Below, piece by piece: positions 36,456-49,842 of a stretch of DNA of 64,000 nucleotides. The notes under the pieces are model-generated. The model searched no databases and was not told the origin of the DNA. It was given only the letters and a program-made list of their open reading frames with translations. The position numbers were made by a program, and so were the translations under genes. Numbering within the stretch: position 1 is the first letter of the stretch; every line of letters begins with the position of its first letter. Location: contig NC_026655.2 of the NCBI RefSeq assembly GCF_000004075.3, positions 7,502,001 to 7,566,000 on the forward strand, given 5' to 3'. Source of the stretch: Cucumis sativus. Taxonomy: Eukaryota > Streptophyta > Magnoliopsida > Cucurbitales > Cucurbitaceae.

Positions 36456-37679
36456 TTAAGCATAGACTCTGTTTTTCTTCTTTTTTTTTTTTTTATCTCA
36501 CCATAGGGTTATCTAACCTTCATTGTATGATACTTTTGGATATATAGTAATTAGGATCTTAAATATACGTTTAGATCGAAGGGTTTGAGACTCGAATTGT
36601 AATTCTTATTACACTCTCTTTCGTCTGTTTTCAATTTAACTCCTCATGTCTCGTTCCAACGTGGATTTTAACATTTTATTGTGATCATTTCAATTAAAAG
36701 GGAGCCAATAAAATACTAACTAATAGACCACAAACATTTTGATGGTAAGAACTCCACTTGTTAGTTGTTTGGTTTTCCAAAATTAAATTTATTTTCTACC
36801 TCTACATCTTTTTTAATTAAAAGGTTTGGGTTTTTTTCCAATTTTATAAAACAAAAACAAATGGTTAAATTTTTTTTCTTTTTTCAAAATTCAATATGAC
36901 CTAAATATTGGTGAATGATAGATAATAATAATATAATAATTTTAGAATAAAAAGCATATTATAGCCTTAGTTTATAAAAATTAAAAACAAAAAAAAATCA
37001 AATTGTTACGTACAGAGTCTAAAATGCATATCAATTAAGTTAGTTATAGTACTTTTTTTGTTGTCATTTTTAGTCAAACGTGTTCGATGTTGCATACACC
37101 ATGGACTACACACTCATATATATTATTTATATCTATTTGAACGGAAATGTTTACAAATTTGGTGCCAAATGTTATGATTTTTGAAAAAACAATTGGCCAA
37201 TAATGTTATTCAGAATATGTTTTCAATCAAGGGGTGGAAAATAGATTCAAATAATTTATTAATTCAGTCAAATAAACTAACTTAGCAATATCGTCAAACA
37301 TAGCCAAAAGTGAACATATAGCACCCAACTAATATATAAATGTGCGTTATGAATCACTAACTATATGGTCTGATTTCTCCTATTCCTTAACAGAAAAGGC
37401 AAAGCATGTGAAAACAAATAAAAATTAATCAGCCTAACTTTTGTTGGGAACGAACCACAACTACCAAGGGTCTATGTAAGGTCAAACTCAAAAGGAAAAT
37501 GGTAGTCACGTTGGAAGTTCAAGACTTGAGAAGTGTGTAATAAATATGGGGAGATTTGTATGGATGGCTTTTATTCCGAGTTGAAAAGGGAAAAAAATGT
37601 GGTCTCATATTTGTGTAAATTTTTTTTTGTAAATTTACCGATTTATCTCTAAAAATTATTAATGCGCTCGTAATTGAGA

Positions 37680-37862
37680 ATGTCACTTGATCCACGATGT
37701 TCGATACTTGATATTCTATGTTTTTGTTATATATGCTCTATGTTATATCTAATACACTAAATCCTCGATACTCGCTACTTGATGTTTGATACTCAGTAAT
37801 CAGTACTTGACGTTGTTTTATTTATGTTATATATGCTTGTCACTCATTGTTCAGTACTTAAA
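37680..37862 (+). repeat. degenerate GATACTTGAT minisatellite
   Basis: Units such as GATACTTGATATTCTATGTT, CGATACTCGCTACTTGATG and CAGTACTTGACGTTG recur, each followed by TTATATATGCT-like spacers. Imperfect units of 15-30 bases; no coding frame. Similar vocabulary occurs at 60715-61090. Confidence 0.5.
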
Positions 37863-38619
37863 GAAAAAAAAGAACGACAAATATTACAGAAATGCAAAAG
37901 CGAGAAGAATAAATATACTAAAAAAAGGAACACAGATGAATAAAAGAGAAAAATACTGCATTTAAGATTAAAGTATAGTTTTACATAAGAAAGAATAACG
38001 TGAATATAAGGTATCAACATGAATCCAACTCAACTGACATTTTAATGTTTCCAAAAGCAATAGGAGTTTTGTTTTGTATTACAATACTTTTTTAAAAAAA
38101 ATTAAAAAGGTATTAATTTTTCGTTTAGATCTCTTATCGTAGGCCATTGTACAAAATTCCCTCCCATACCCGCATAGTTCTATTAAATAAATTGTGTGAC
38201 TTTTTTTAGTTTAGAAACGATATTTGAAGATTCAACTGTATCCCTAATTTTATAGCAATAGGTTTAAAAGTATTAAACTTTGTCAAAATATTAGTTATCT
38301 TACATGAACAAGGTTTAAGAAAATGATAAGTTAAAAAAATTATGCTTTTGGTTTCAAATCATCTTAATATAAATGATGCTAAGTTTGTATACTAACTCAA
38401 TTGTGCAAATGGTGTAATGCTTGGAGAAAGACCTGTCATAATGGGAGGTAAGGGATAAATCGACAAACTATTTATCTCTTGTAGAACAAAACCACTAAAA
38501 ACAAAAGTCATTATTCTTACCATGTTATTGAGGTGAGCTATGCCAACCAAATATGCACATAAAATATTGGTTCAATTAATAGTAATTCAAGTGGAAAGAG
38601 CAACATACGTCTTGTTATC

Positions 38620-38868
38620 TGAGGTTGTTTGAAGAGTTGGAATGTAATCAAGAATATTGAAAATAACAGATTTGAAAAACACAAGCAATCTAAAACATAA
38701 TAAAAATGTGATTGTGAAAAATGAGAATGATGACCAAGATGATTGGGTTGAAAACTACTAGAACGATTTGTATTTTATACAACAAGTCAGGTCCAAAACA
38801 CTAAATCCAAATATGAGTTTTTGATTACATTACAAACCAATCATTTGATTGGTAGCCAAACACCCCCT
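38620..38868 (+). repeat. dispersed repeat, copy 2 (first copy at 10060-10266)
   Basis: Same block order as 10060-10266, ending TTGGTAGCCAAACACCCCC. That end style is common at borders of non-autonomous DNA elements in plants. No coding potential. Confidence 0.5.
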
Positions 38869-39956
38869 TCCTTTACTACTTCAAAATTTACATTTTCTCT
38901 ATTATTAAAACGCTTTTTTTTCTCTCACAAAACTATCTATATTTATATTTTCCTTTTCCAACTATATCATTTTCTAACTTTTAACCTTTTTATTTTAGAA
39001 AATAACTTAGATTGCATTCCCACGTGTTTTTTATAGTCCACCCAAATGTCTGTTACAAGTTGATATGTGACAATTTATTTTGATAAATAATAACTTCATT
39101 TTTTGTTGTGGTAATTGAAATGATTTTATGGAGATCGAACATCGAGAGATCCACGGTTCAAATGATCATACTCCAAATTTATGCTAAAACAAGCATTACT
39201 TTTGTTTTAAGTTAGATTATACAAAAGACTCCTAAACTATGTGCTTTGTGTTAAACTACTCTTAAACTTTCAAAAGTTTTAAAAAAAATTAGCTAAAAAA
39301 AAATAAAAGTTAAAAAACACCATTACATGCAAAAAAAAATGAAAATCACGTAGCTTTGAAAAGTTAATACAAATCCTCTTCCTTATATATTCCTTTTTTT
39401 TCCCCATATTCTTAAATGGTCTCTTACTTCATTGGTTAATTATGTGATATTTGTTTATCTAACAATAAATAAATAAGTAAATAAAAATTGCCCACTTTGA
39501 TAAAGTACCTTGATGAGACTCCCAAAAGACAAAAGAAAAAAAAAAAAACAATAATAGAAACAAATTTGTGACTCCATGTTTTAATGATCTTAAAAGAATT
39601 TGTACAAATAATGTGGATATTGATAACACCAATAATAGGTCGTCCAATTCCACTTCATTCGAGATTGTTTTAAGTCGTTATTAGTAAAATTCGTTAACGT
39701 ACACGTAAACTGATCTGAACACTCATAAATATAAAAAAGATGTTACGTTTCTATTTAACTGTTTTGTAGGCTTTGAGTATATAAGAATTCATTCGACTTT
39801 CTTAAAACAGGTACATATTAGTAAATTATGATTAAGAAAATTAAGGTAGAAATGATTGGCTATTATATGTGATTTTTCTTATAATTATTTTATTTAGATG
39901 TGAATTAGATTAGACATAAAATGTGATTTTAATGTAAAATTATATAACTTCATGAC

Positions 39957-39959
39957 AAA

Positions 39960-39991
<32 letters not shown>

Positions 39992-39993
39992 GA
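39957..39993 (+). repeat. (AAAG)n microsatellite
   Basis: About eight AAAG units just upstream of the MED16 leader region. Likely length-polymorphic. Confidence 0.9.
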
Positions 39994-40171
39994 AAAGAAA
40001 TGAAAAGCTTTTCCCTTAGCTTAGTATATATAGAATATAGATTAACTTGTTGTTTTGAGATTGACGTTGAGGAAGAAAGAGGAGGAAGACGAAGCGTGAA
40101 GTTGAAGGGCCATGAAACGACTGTCGACTGTATTGAGGAATCTGCTGCTTCCTGTATGTTCGGCCAACTCC

Positions 40172-40180
40172 AAACCCTAA
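40172..40180 (+). promoter_or_regulatory. telo-box AAACCCTAA upstream of MED16
   Basis: The AAACCCTAA motif lies 207 bases before the MED16 start codon; a reverse-related ATTAGGGTT occurs at about 40366. Telo-boxes near the transcription start are frequent in plant genes of the transcription and translation machinery. Function here is inferred. Confidence 0.45.
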
Positions 40181-40386
40181 GCACAAAGCAGAAAGACAAA
40201 CCCACTCACCAATTTTCTTTATTTTTATATATATTTTAGGAAAAGCCAAATCCAAAGCCACCCACATTAACCCCACTACTCTCTCAACAGTGATACCTGT
40301 CATCCTCAATTGCGACTTTCCACCACTTGCATTGCATTCTCTCTTTCTCTCTCTTTCTATATAAATTAGGGTTCTCTTTCCTGTCA

Positions 40387-43300
40387 ATGACTCAAGTTTC
40401 CAACGCTACCGAAGGGGAGGAACAACCCCAGGTTCAGCCTTTGGAGCTTCCCAAAGTGTCCGACAAAACTGAACCCTTGCCTGCTCAGGAGGAGGTTATG
40501 GAAAAGCCTGATGACGCAATGGACGAGGACTTGGTCACTCCTGCTACTGTTTTTCGAATTAAGCTTAAGCAGCCAAGATCCAATTTGCAGCATAAAATGA
40601 GCGTTCCTGAACTCTGTCGCAATTTTAGGTTAGTTTTGCTTCTTGGATTTTCGGTTTTATCTGCTTTTGATGATTTTATTGTTATTGGGATATTCATGCT
40701 CATGTTCCTAAACTTGGAATTTTGTGATTATTACTTTGAGGGATACATTTGGATATGCTAATTAGTCTAATGGTTATGGCACGTGGCCAATTGGGTGGAA
40801 TTGCACCCAATTGGCTTAAACATTAGTTCGGTGGTTTTATGCTTTGAGTTTGACTTACTTCAGGGAGCTTCAATTTCATCTCTCTCTCCTGGGTTTTATT
40901 TTTCAGTGCTGTTGCTTGGTGTGGCAAGCTGAATGCTATTGCCTGTGCATCCGAGACATGTGCGAGAATTCCGAGGTTAGCTTTCGTTTATTTATGATCA
41001 TGTTTTGGATGGGTCATGTGAGTTTGTGGTTTCATTTCAAGCGAAGGTACGATGAAATAAATGGTATACCATCTTGGGCTGTTTTCATTTCTAGAAATTG
41101 TTTGCTCTATACATACCAAGAATTGAAGGACTTTAGTCGTATAATTAAAGCTCATTACGGCAACTCTTACTTACGGCTGGTGAATCCATTCTAAGTAATT
41201 TTTCCCCTTCTCTAATATGTGCTCCAATTAGGGAATTCTAGTGTTGTTACCCTTTCCATTAAAATTTCTTTCTAATCGTTTTTGTGTCAAATTTGTCTTC
41301 TTAGTGACATCATGGTTTTGATCTTTTTTTTAGTTCCAACGCAAACCCACCATTTTGGATTCCCATTCACATTGTGATTCCAGAGCGACCGACAGAGTGT
41401 GCTGTGTTCAATGTCATTGCAGGTATACTGTGTGCTAATGTGCTTACATATCTCAGCGTTCTATCACTCTTTAACTTTATGGTGATATTTTACTGCTGGG
41501 AGATTTTAGTATACCATTTTGTAAAGCTGGGGAACCTACAAGCCTAGAATTTTGGTTTTATGAGTATTCTTTTTCTTTGTTAGCTTGCAACTGTTAGTTT
41601 TATTTTTATTTCAGTTGTAACAACCTTATCTTGGATTTATAGTTTACTTCCTACTTATTTGGGTAGCTAGGCGGTTAGCTTGACCCTTTCTCTATACATA
41701 GGACCTTTATTTTGTAAGGAGGATACTATTTTTAATAACATTCTCTCGGCTTTGGCTATTTACATCAAATTTTAAACCACCATGGTTGGCCTAGTGGTCT
41801 AGGCCATGTAAATGTAAAGGGCCTCGAGGGAATGAATCAAACCATGATGGACACTAATGCAAGATTTAATTTCCTACAAGTTACCTTGGCAAATAAATGT
41901 AGTAGGGCTACATGGTTGCTCCTTGAGAATAGTCAATTTTGCAAGCTGGCCCGAACACTCGAAAGTATAAAGGAAATCCTAGAGTTTTACTGTCTAATAC
42001 ATTGGTTGACTTTAATTTGTATATTCTTGATAATCATTCTCTACATTTTGCCCCTTGAATTGGTTTGTCATATAGGATTTGGTGACTATTTACTTAGTCT
42101 AACGAGTTGAACTTGGGAGAAATTTGAGTTTATTTTGGATAGAAGAGGTATCAGTAGAGCATCATTGTTTCAGGGTAAAATCATGAAAATTTATGCAAAA
42201 CTCGGGAGAAAGTTGAGTTATGGATAGAAGAGGTATTGGCAGAATACCATTATTTCAGGGAAAAGTCATGAAAAAAGCATTTAGAACTTGGGAGAAAGTT
42301 GAGTTCATCTTGGATAGAAGAGGAATTGGTAGAGCACCGTTGTTTCGGGGATTTTTTTTGTTACGATTTTTCCTCAGATGCATTTTATTTTCCTCGTCTG
42401 AAATTTTCAGTAAAGTGTATTTCACATTCTGCAGACTCTCCACGTGATTCTGTTCAATTTATTGAATGGTCCCCAACCTCCTGTCCACGTGCTTTGCTAA
42501 TAGCTAATTTCCATGGGAGGACAACTATTTGGACCCAGCCTTCTCGAGTAAGCTCAAATTATATATTTCCTCAACAAATGTAATGGTAGTTTCTTTTTTT
42601 CAAAATCAAGATTTTCTAATAATTAGTGTTTTAATCAAGGGTTCATGTCACAAGCTTTACCTTTTAGTGGTCTTGCATATGCTCTTAAACTATATATGAG
42701 CATACTCTTATCTTTGTTTGATTTGTTTTACCGTTCTATTTTCCTCTAGGGTCCAGCTAACCTTGTTCGGGATGCTAGCTGCTGGCAGCTTGAGCATGAA
42801 TGGCGACAGGATATTGCAGTTGTTACAAAGTGGCTGTCAGGGTTGTCTGCAGTATGTTTATTATCTATGATACATAGTCTTAAATTTTTAATGGTTTATT
42901 TAGATTTTTAATTTATGTTAAGTTTGTAGCTTGCAATAGTTGTTTTTTACCATTTGGTGTAAGGCCAGTACCTGCTATGGAAATTTTAAGATATAATTGT
43001 CTCTTCCTATCTTTTACTTAGTCAAGTTACTAAAAGATTTAGACTTAAGTTCTATACCAAAATTTTTACTAAATTTCTAAGCAATTGTAATTGATGCTCA
43101 AGTACGCAAAGTAAAGCATGATGTATTTGAAGTTTCATTTTGGTTTTCAGTGATTGGTCTGAGCTTCTCTATTATGTTAAATATTTACTTTGAGGTTTAC
43201 TCATACATATGCATTTTCCAATTATGCCATTACCTTGATTTCCTTTTCTGGTGGTGATTATCATTTCTTTTAGTTTCATTCCATCTCTTACTTAGGTCAT

Positions 43301-46300
43301 ATACTTGTCTTCTTTCTCATTCAGGTAACTAGGGTGTTTCTTAATCATTTTTTAAACATGTTTACAATATCAGTATAGGTGGCTTTCGTCAAAATCCAAC
43401 TCATCAAATTCCAAGCCAAATTTTGAGGAAAAGTTTCTTCCACAGCAGTCACAAACGTCAGGTTGTTCCAAATTTAAATCTTTTTCACGTGAGTTACTTT
43501 TACATATATCTGATTCTGCAGATTTGTAGTTCAGGATCAAGTATCAACTTCATAGTTGATTATAAAATTGTTTAAGTATATGTATTTTTCCAATGTTCCT
43601 AAATGTCCACATTGAATTAGGCCAATGATCAAAAGGGAAAACTAAAAATTTAAGTTTCTTTGAGTTAGGGTTTGACTTGTGGGGACTACCCAAGGCATGT
43701 GTGCTCTTCCTTGGACACCGTGGTTATTATAAAAAAAAGAAGTTATATGTCCAGAATTTGTCAAATGCTCTTAAAAAATGTCTAATGAAGTAATTTGCTT
43801 CTGTTTCAGCTAGGTGGCCAAATTTTCTTTGCGTTTGTTCGGTTTTCTCTTCAGGCTCTGTTCAACTTCATTGGTCCCAGTGGCCTCCTAGCCAAAATAG
43901 CTCACCACCAAAATGGTTCTGCACAAGCAAAGGACTTTTGGGTGCTGGACCAAGTGGAATCATGGCTGCTGATGCTATCATCACAGATAGTGGTGCCATG
44001 CACGTGGCAGGAGTTCCAATTGTAAATCCATCCACTGTTGTTGTCTGGGAGGTTACTCCTGGCCCTGGAAATGGGTTTCAGGCCACCCCAAAGACAACCA
44101 CAAACAATGGGGTCCCTGCCCCACTCAATCCTCCTAATTGGTCTGGTTTTGCCCCATTGGCTGCATATCTTTTTAGCTGGCAAGAATTTTTATTATCTGA
44201 GTTAAAGCAAGGAAAAAAGCAGACAGATCAAGATGTTAATGATACTATTCCACTTCACTGTTCACCAGTTTCTAATTTTTCTGCATATGTCTCCCCTGAG
44301 GCTGCAGCTCAATCTGCCACAACTACTACATGGGGTTCTGGAGTTACTGCTGTTGCCTTTGACCCAACTCGGGGTGGCTCGGTTATAGCTATTGTAATAG
44401 TTGAGGGTAATTATCTGTACAATGAATTTCAATTAGTTTCTCTTTCACATCATGAAAATTTTACTGCTTTTTATGGTTTATTTTCTTGTGAGAGGAACTA
44501 TTTCACTAGGTGGGAACTGTGAACCTATAGAAATAGATGCATTTATTATGATGTAAAGGGGATTGCTGATGTAGCTCGGTTGAGATCTTAACTTAATAGT
44601 ACCTTCCCATGTGCTCTAACTTCAGACGTTTCTTTTTGCAATTGCCCCCTTCCTTTTGGTAGCTGCAAGTTATACGTCACACACACACACACACCTCCTT
44701 TAATTAGCCCTTTTTGTATATCTCAGTTTGATGATGGTCTAATTACTCATGCAGGACAGTACATGTCTCCTTATGATCCGGATGAAGGTCCTTCAATTTC
44801 TGGGTGGAGAGTGCAACGCTGGGAATCCTCACTTCAGCCTGTTGTTCTCCATCAAATTTTTGGAAATCCCACTGCCAGCTTCAGTGGTCAGGCACCCACA
44901 CAAACAGTTTGGTTATCTAAAGTGGACACGAGTATTTCACCAACTAGTGATTTTAAATCTAATCAATCAGCAGTATCAGGGCCAAACTCTGATCTGCGGA
45001 AGCTGTCTGGGGCTTATATTGATAAGGCAAAAAAAGTTTGTTTTGATCCATTTGATCTTCCCAGTGATGTCAGAACACTTGCTCGAATAGTGTATTCTGC
45101 TCATGGTGGTGAGATTGCTGTTGCTTTTCTCTGTGGTGGGGTGCATATTTTCTCTGGTCCAAACTTCGCTCCTGTTGAGAACTACCAGATCAATGTTGGA
45201 CCAGCCATTGCTGCCCCTGCTTTTTCTTCCACTAGCTGCTGTTCAGCATCTGTTTGGCATGATGTAAACAAGGACTGCACCATGTTGAGGATCATTCGTG
45301 TTCTTCCTCCTGCAGCTCCTAGCAATCAGCTGAAGGCCAACTCTTCAACTTGGGAGCGTGCAATTGCTGAAAGGTGAATTGATGGATGGTGGCCATTCTT
45401 TGGTATTTCTTGTATTCTAATGAAATTATTATTCAGCTGAAGTGTTGGATGATTTTTCTATATTGTGTTAAATCTCCAATAAATCTAAAAGGTTAAGCTG
45501 ATGGGTTGTGGTAAATTAAATTATCTTATATCAATACTTTTTGACACTCCTCCATACTTGTGGACTCACAATTTGTAAAAGACCAAACAAGTGACTATCA
45601 ATAATAACTGAAGCGGGGTTCAAACACAAGGCCTCCTACTATGATACAATGTTAAATCACCAAATCACCAATTAACCAAAAAGCTTAAGCTGATGGGTTA
45701 CAGTAGATCTATTTATATCAATACTTTGAACATCATGGTTATTCTTAATAATTTATATTTCTGTAGATTTTGGTGGAGCCTTCTTGTTGGTGTTGATTGG
45801 TGGGATGCTGTTGGCTGTACACAGAGTGCTGCTGAAGATGGCATTGGTATGCATGAATGAGTTTTGTGTAATTGTCACTACATAAATGACAGTGCAAGTG
45901 AGAGATCAAGATTCGTCTAAATAACATGACAGTTTTTAAAAGGCACCTCTAATTGATGAATATGTCATTTCAGTTTCTCCAAATAGCGTCATAGCAGTTT
46001 TGGATGCTGATTTTCATTCACTTCCTTCTAGCCAGCACAGGCAGCAGTATGGTCCTGTAAGTTCTCCATTGTTTTGTTATTACCGACTGTAGCAATTTGA
46101 ATCTTTTCAAACTACTTTTTACATTTAACTCCCCAGATCTCAAAGTGCATGTTATCTATTGCTTTTCATTTGCTTATCTGGTGGTTTTCGTTCCTTGTTT
46201 TGAGCTACCTTATGAACCCATTACTTGCCTTTCTTACTTTCATCTGATTGGAGGTTTGGAATTGTCTTTTTTCCTTAAAAAATATCTACAACGACCTTAT

Positions 46301-49300
46301 CTCATCCTTGGAGCTGGTTAATCATATTTTAGAGAATCATGACTTGTTTTCTCAACTGCCTATGAGCTTCTTTTCATTTTTTTTCTGTCTTGTCCACAAT
46401 GCAGAGCTTGGACAGAATAAAATGTAGATTGTTGGAAGGCACTAATGCCCAAGAAGTCAGGGCAATGGTTTTAGATATGCAAGCAAGGTTGTTGCTGGAT
46501 ATGTTGGGTAAAGGAATTGAATCTGCTTTAATAAACCCATCTGCTTTACTATCTGAGCCATGGCATGCATCCGGCGAAACATTATCTGGCATTGATCCTG
46601 AAGCAATGGCTGTAGAACCAGCACTGATTCCCAGCATTCAGGTTTGATTTGTCTAGCTTCAAACTTGGAACTTGTTCTGATGTTTTCCCAAGGGACGAAA
46701 GGAGAAGCTAGTTCTAATTGATCAAGAAAAGTAAATCTAATCCGAATTAAGTTAGGAAACATATCCTAATTCTAATCAATTAAGACTTTGTCCAAGATAT
46801 CCCTATTTGTCCAAAACCTGAAATATCATGTACTTTTTATATTTATTACAGTAAAGAAACTAGTGTCAATGCAATCAGAACATATGAAGTGCTTTTGTCT
46901 TTCATCACGATGGCTTGGGTATATGGCCTCCAAGCATTCCTAGCTACTTTTAAGCTGATAAGAGTGGCTATGACTTTCTAATGATTATTGAACTGTGAGC
47001 AAGGGCATTACTTTGTTTTCTCTCTTTTACTTGTATGTTTAATTAAAATCATCTCTTTCACTTATTTTGAGAGTTGCAAAGTGATGCAGGCTTATGTTGA
47101 TGCTGTGCTTGATCTTGCTTCACATTTCATTACACGTTTGCGACGTTATGCTAGTTTCTGCCGCACTTTGGCAAGTCATGCTGTTACAGCTGGAACTGGT
47201 AGCAACCGTAATATAGTGGCTAGTCCTACTCCCAGTTCTGCATCTCCTGCAACAAGCCAAGGTGAGTTTAGTTTGTTTTCTTATCAATAAATTGTTGAAA
47301 AAGAATTTTCTTTGATTATTGTCCCACATTGAAAATTTTCAAGTTTTCAAATTTCGGACAATTTGTTTCTTGCTTGTTCTGTTATCTTATCCTTTTTGTT
47401 TGTTTATTTCTATTCTTCAAAATTTTATTTTTAAACAATAGTTTTGTTTATTTATGAATAAATTTTATTTTATTTATACATTAATACGCGGCTTTAAGAT
47501 GGCTCGTTTCCTTTGATGATGCTTAGGCAACTCCTTGGTTGCTTCACGCAAAAATGGAGGCATGCCACATCCAGGTTAATCTAGGTTGCATGCAATTAAA
47601 TTTTTTTATTTATGTTTCTAGGTGCTCAAAGCAGTACAACAAGTACTACAGGAAGCACACAGATGCAAGCTTGGGTACAAGGGGCAATTGCCAAGATTAG
47701 TAGCACAACTGATGGGGTTACCAGTTCAACACCAAACCCGATTAGCGGTTCATCAACCTTTATGCCAATAAGCATCAACACTGGAACTTTTCCTGGAACC
47801 CCAGCTGTTCGACTTATTGGGGACTGCCATTTCTTACACCGATTATGCCAACTTTTGCTCTTCTGTTTCTTCTTTCGCCGAACTCAGCTTTCCCGTTATA
47901 TTGGTATTTCTCAAAGAAATGCTGATGCAAACAGCCAAAAACCTCAACCTTCCGTTCCTGGAAAAGTGGAGGAGATCAACTCCAATTCTGTCAAGCCGGT
48001 GCAAAATATAATTAAACCTGATGAAAGTCAAATAGTTCGAGCTAGTCAGCTTGTAACTGGAGCTAAAGGTGCTGAAGAAGGGCTTGCTGGTAGGTCGAGA
48101 ATCGGTACAGGCAATGCTGGTCAAGGATATACTTCTGAGGAGGTAAACAAGTTACTTTTCCAATTTTTATCCATTCCTTTCCTCTGTTTTAGCCCACTGG
48201 GGATAATTCCCAGTTACCTGAGCTATCTAGTTGGTGGTATTCATCATTTATGGTATAGGCAGTTGGGTAAATTCTTTTTATTTGCAAGGGAAGATCGTTA
48301 TTTGACATGAAGTTAATTAGGCAAGTTCATAATTTTTATTACAAAAGAAAGCTTGAACTGCTTTAATTTTTACTCTGTAGGTGAAAGTCCTTTTCCTCAT
48401 ACTTATAGACCTCTGCCGCCGTACTGCTAGTCTTCCACATCCATTACCTGTTTCTCAGGTTGGGAGTAGTAATATCCAAGTGCGTCTGCATTACATTGAT
48501 GGCAACTATACTGTATTACCCGAAGTTGTGGAAGCTTCCCTTGGTCCACATATGCAGGTATATAATGTTTGTTGCTTTTAGCGAGTATGAAGTTCGTATC
48601 GTATATTCATAAATTTTTTTGTTGGCAACGACTTGTGGAATTAATCTTTATTATCCCCTAATCTTGGATGGCTAATAATACATTGAAGCATTACTGTATT
48701 ATAACAGAAGTTGCTTTTTGATTCTTTTACTTAATCACTCCCCTTGAGATGGGCGGAGATGTCATATTGGTATTTTTATTTGAATATAACATCTAACATT
48801 GATGGTGGCAGGACTTGACATTGAATATTGACCTAACATCTTCCGTGTAACTGGAAGTCCTACAGTTGACATTTACCTTAGAGCTAATTAATTTCTACTT
48901 CTTATGGCCTTGTTGTGCAGAATATGCCTCGGCCTAGAGGTGCAGATGCTGCTGGTCTGTTGCTACGGGAATTAGAACTCCACCCTCCAGCTGAAGAATG
49001 GCACAGGCGGAATATGTATGGTGGGCCTTGGTCTGATGTAGACGATCTGGGTCCCAATGACGATAATTCTAAGCTTAGTAATTCATCAGATCCACTCGAT
49101 CTCAACTCATTGGAAAATTGCAATGTTTATTATGGAGCTAATGGTTTGTGGCCTAGGAAGCGCAGGATGTCTGAAAGAGATGCTGCTTTTGGCTTGAATA
49201 CGTCCATTGGCCTTGGAGCATTCCTAGGTATAATGGGATCTCGTAGAGATGTTGTGACTGCTGTCTGGAAGACTGGTCTCGAAGGGGTTTGGTATAAGGT

Positions 49301-49842
49301 CTGATATGTAGTTCCCTTGTCACTTTTCACATATTAGATCAATGATTCTACATTCTAGTTCATAGATGTTGTTTTGTAAGTATTGAGACTTGAGAGAAAT
49401 TGATAGATTGAAGACAACACAAATTAGATTCCAAAATCACACTGCATAATTGGGACAGTAAAATGGGTACAACTTGTGTCAATACATTAAAATTTTATTC
49501 AACTCTAGGAAGCAAATGGCAATGAGTTATTTTGCAATAATATCAATTTAGTGCAACATGTTTCTAGATTTAATTGGCCTCATGTTGATAGTGTACTACT
49601 TATCCTAAATTTAGAGATATCTGACTAGTGCAGAATATGTATTGCTATTCTTTGTGTTATTTTCATTGTGAATCTTATGACTTTATTATTTGCAGTGCAT
49701 GAGATGTTTGAGGCAGACATCGGCTTTTGCTTCACCTGGTGCTACTAATGATACTACTCAAAACGAGAGGGAGACTTGGTGGATTAGCCGGTGGGCTTAT
49801 GGATGCCCAATGTGTGGTGGAACATGGGTTCGAGTTGTATAG
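40387..49842 (+). CDS. MED16: Mediator complex subunit 16 (SFR6 homologue)
   Basis: Tail-module subunit of the nuclear Mediator complex, which links transcription factors to RNA polymerase II; in Arabidopsis (SFR6) it is needed for cold, iron and defence responses. Sixteen exons: 40387-40628, 40907-40975, 41334-41422, 42435-42547, 42750-42851, 43374-43461, 43810-44406, 44755-45373, 45767-45846, 45974-46056, 46405-46641, 47090-47261, 47622-48142, 48381-48557, 48921-49298, 49696-49842. Phases agree and give 1,237 residues (Arabidopsis about 1,278). An acidic, Pro-rich N-terminus is followed by WD40-like blades (SVQFIEWSPTSCPRALLIAN, SSGSVQLHWSQWP), a hydrophobic helical middle (GDCHFLHRLCQLLLF) and a C-terminal pair of CxxC motifs (C1190/C1193 and C1226/C1229) that may bind zinc. 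The start is the first ATG of the conserved frame. Confidence 0.94.
41774..41972 (+). mobile_element. tRNA-derived SINE-like copy in MED16 intron 3
   Basis: An A-box-like CATGGTTGGCCTAGTGGTC (41781-41799) opens the block; the B-box region near 41828-41843 is degenerate. The body contains TTTCCTACAAGTTACCTTGG, AATGTAGTAGGG and AAGCTGGCCCGAACACTC, a block order that I know from abundant SINE-like repeats in cucurbits. Related to the copy at 33078-33245. Confidence 0.6.
42113..42352 (+). repeat. three imperfect tandem units of about 80-90 bases, MED16 intron 3
   Basis: Units start near 42113, 42205 and 42290. Each has a GGGAGAAAKTTGAGTT block, then GGATAGAAGAGGTATYRGYAGA, then an ATTRTTTCAGGGWAAARTCATG-like end. 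The third unit is cut by a T-rich run. Intronic and non-coding. Confidence 0.75.
44678..44694 (+). repeat. (CA)n microsatellite in MED16 intron 7
   Basis: About eight CA units, 60 bases upstream of the exon 8 acceptor. Likely length-polymorphic. Confidence 0.85.
45492..45730 (+). repeat. direct-repeat pair in MED16 intron 8
   Basis: TTAAGCTGATGGGTTGTGG...TATATCAATACTTT (from about 45493) recurs as TTAAGCTGATGGGTTACAG...TATATCAATACTTT (from about 45683). The pair brackets about 140 bases of non-coding sequence. Probably the ends of a small dispersed repeat. Confidence 0.55.

Larger units (their letters stand above)
34801..40386. other. 5.6 kb intergenic spacer, repeats only
   Basis: No gene recognised between the kinase and MED16, which are divergently transcribed. 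It holds a foldback element (about 35313-35613), a short tandem duplication (36223-36455), a degenerate GATACTTGATGTT minisatellite (37680-37862), a dispersed repeat (38620-38868) and an AAAG microsatellite. The last few hundred bases are MED16 promoter and leader. Confidence 0.55.

Noticed and set aside
37080..37110. Short CATG/palindromic words near 37.1 kb considered as a regulatory site
   Set aside because: Single short palindromes are expected by chance in sequence of this length and there is no gene nearby.
39952..40239. 95-codon frame before MED16 beginning with a Lys/Glu/Arg run
   Set aside because: Its start is simply the translated (AAAG)n microsatellite and the rest has no family resemblance; it lies in the MED16 leader region.
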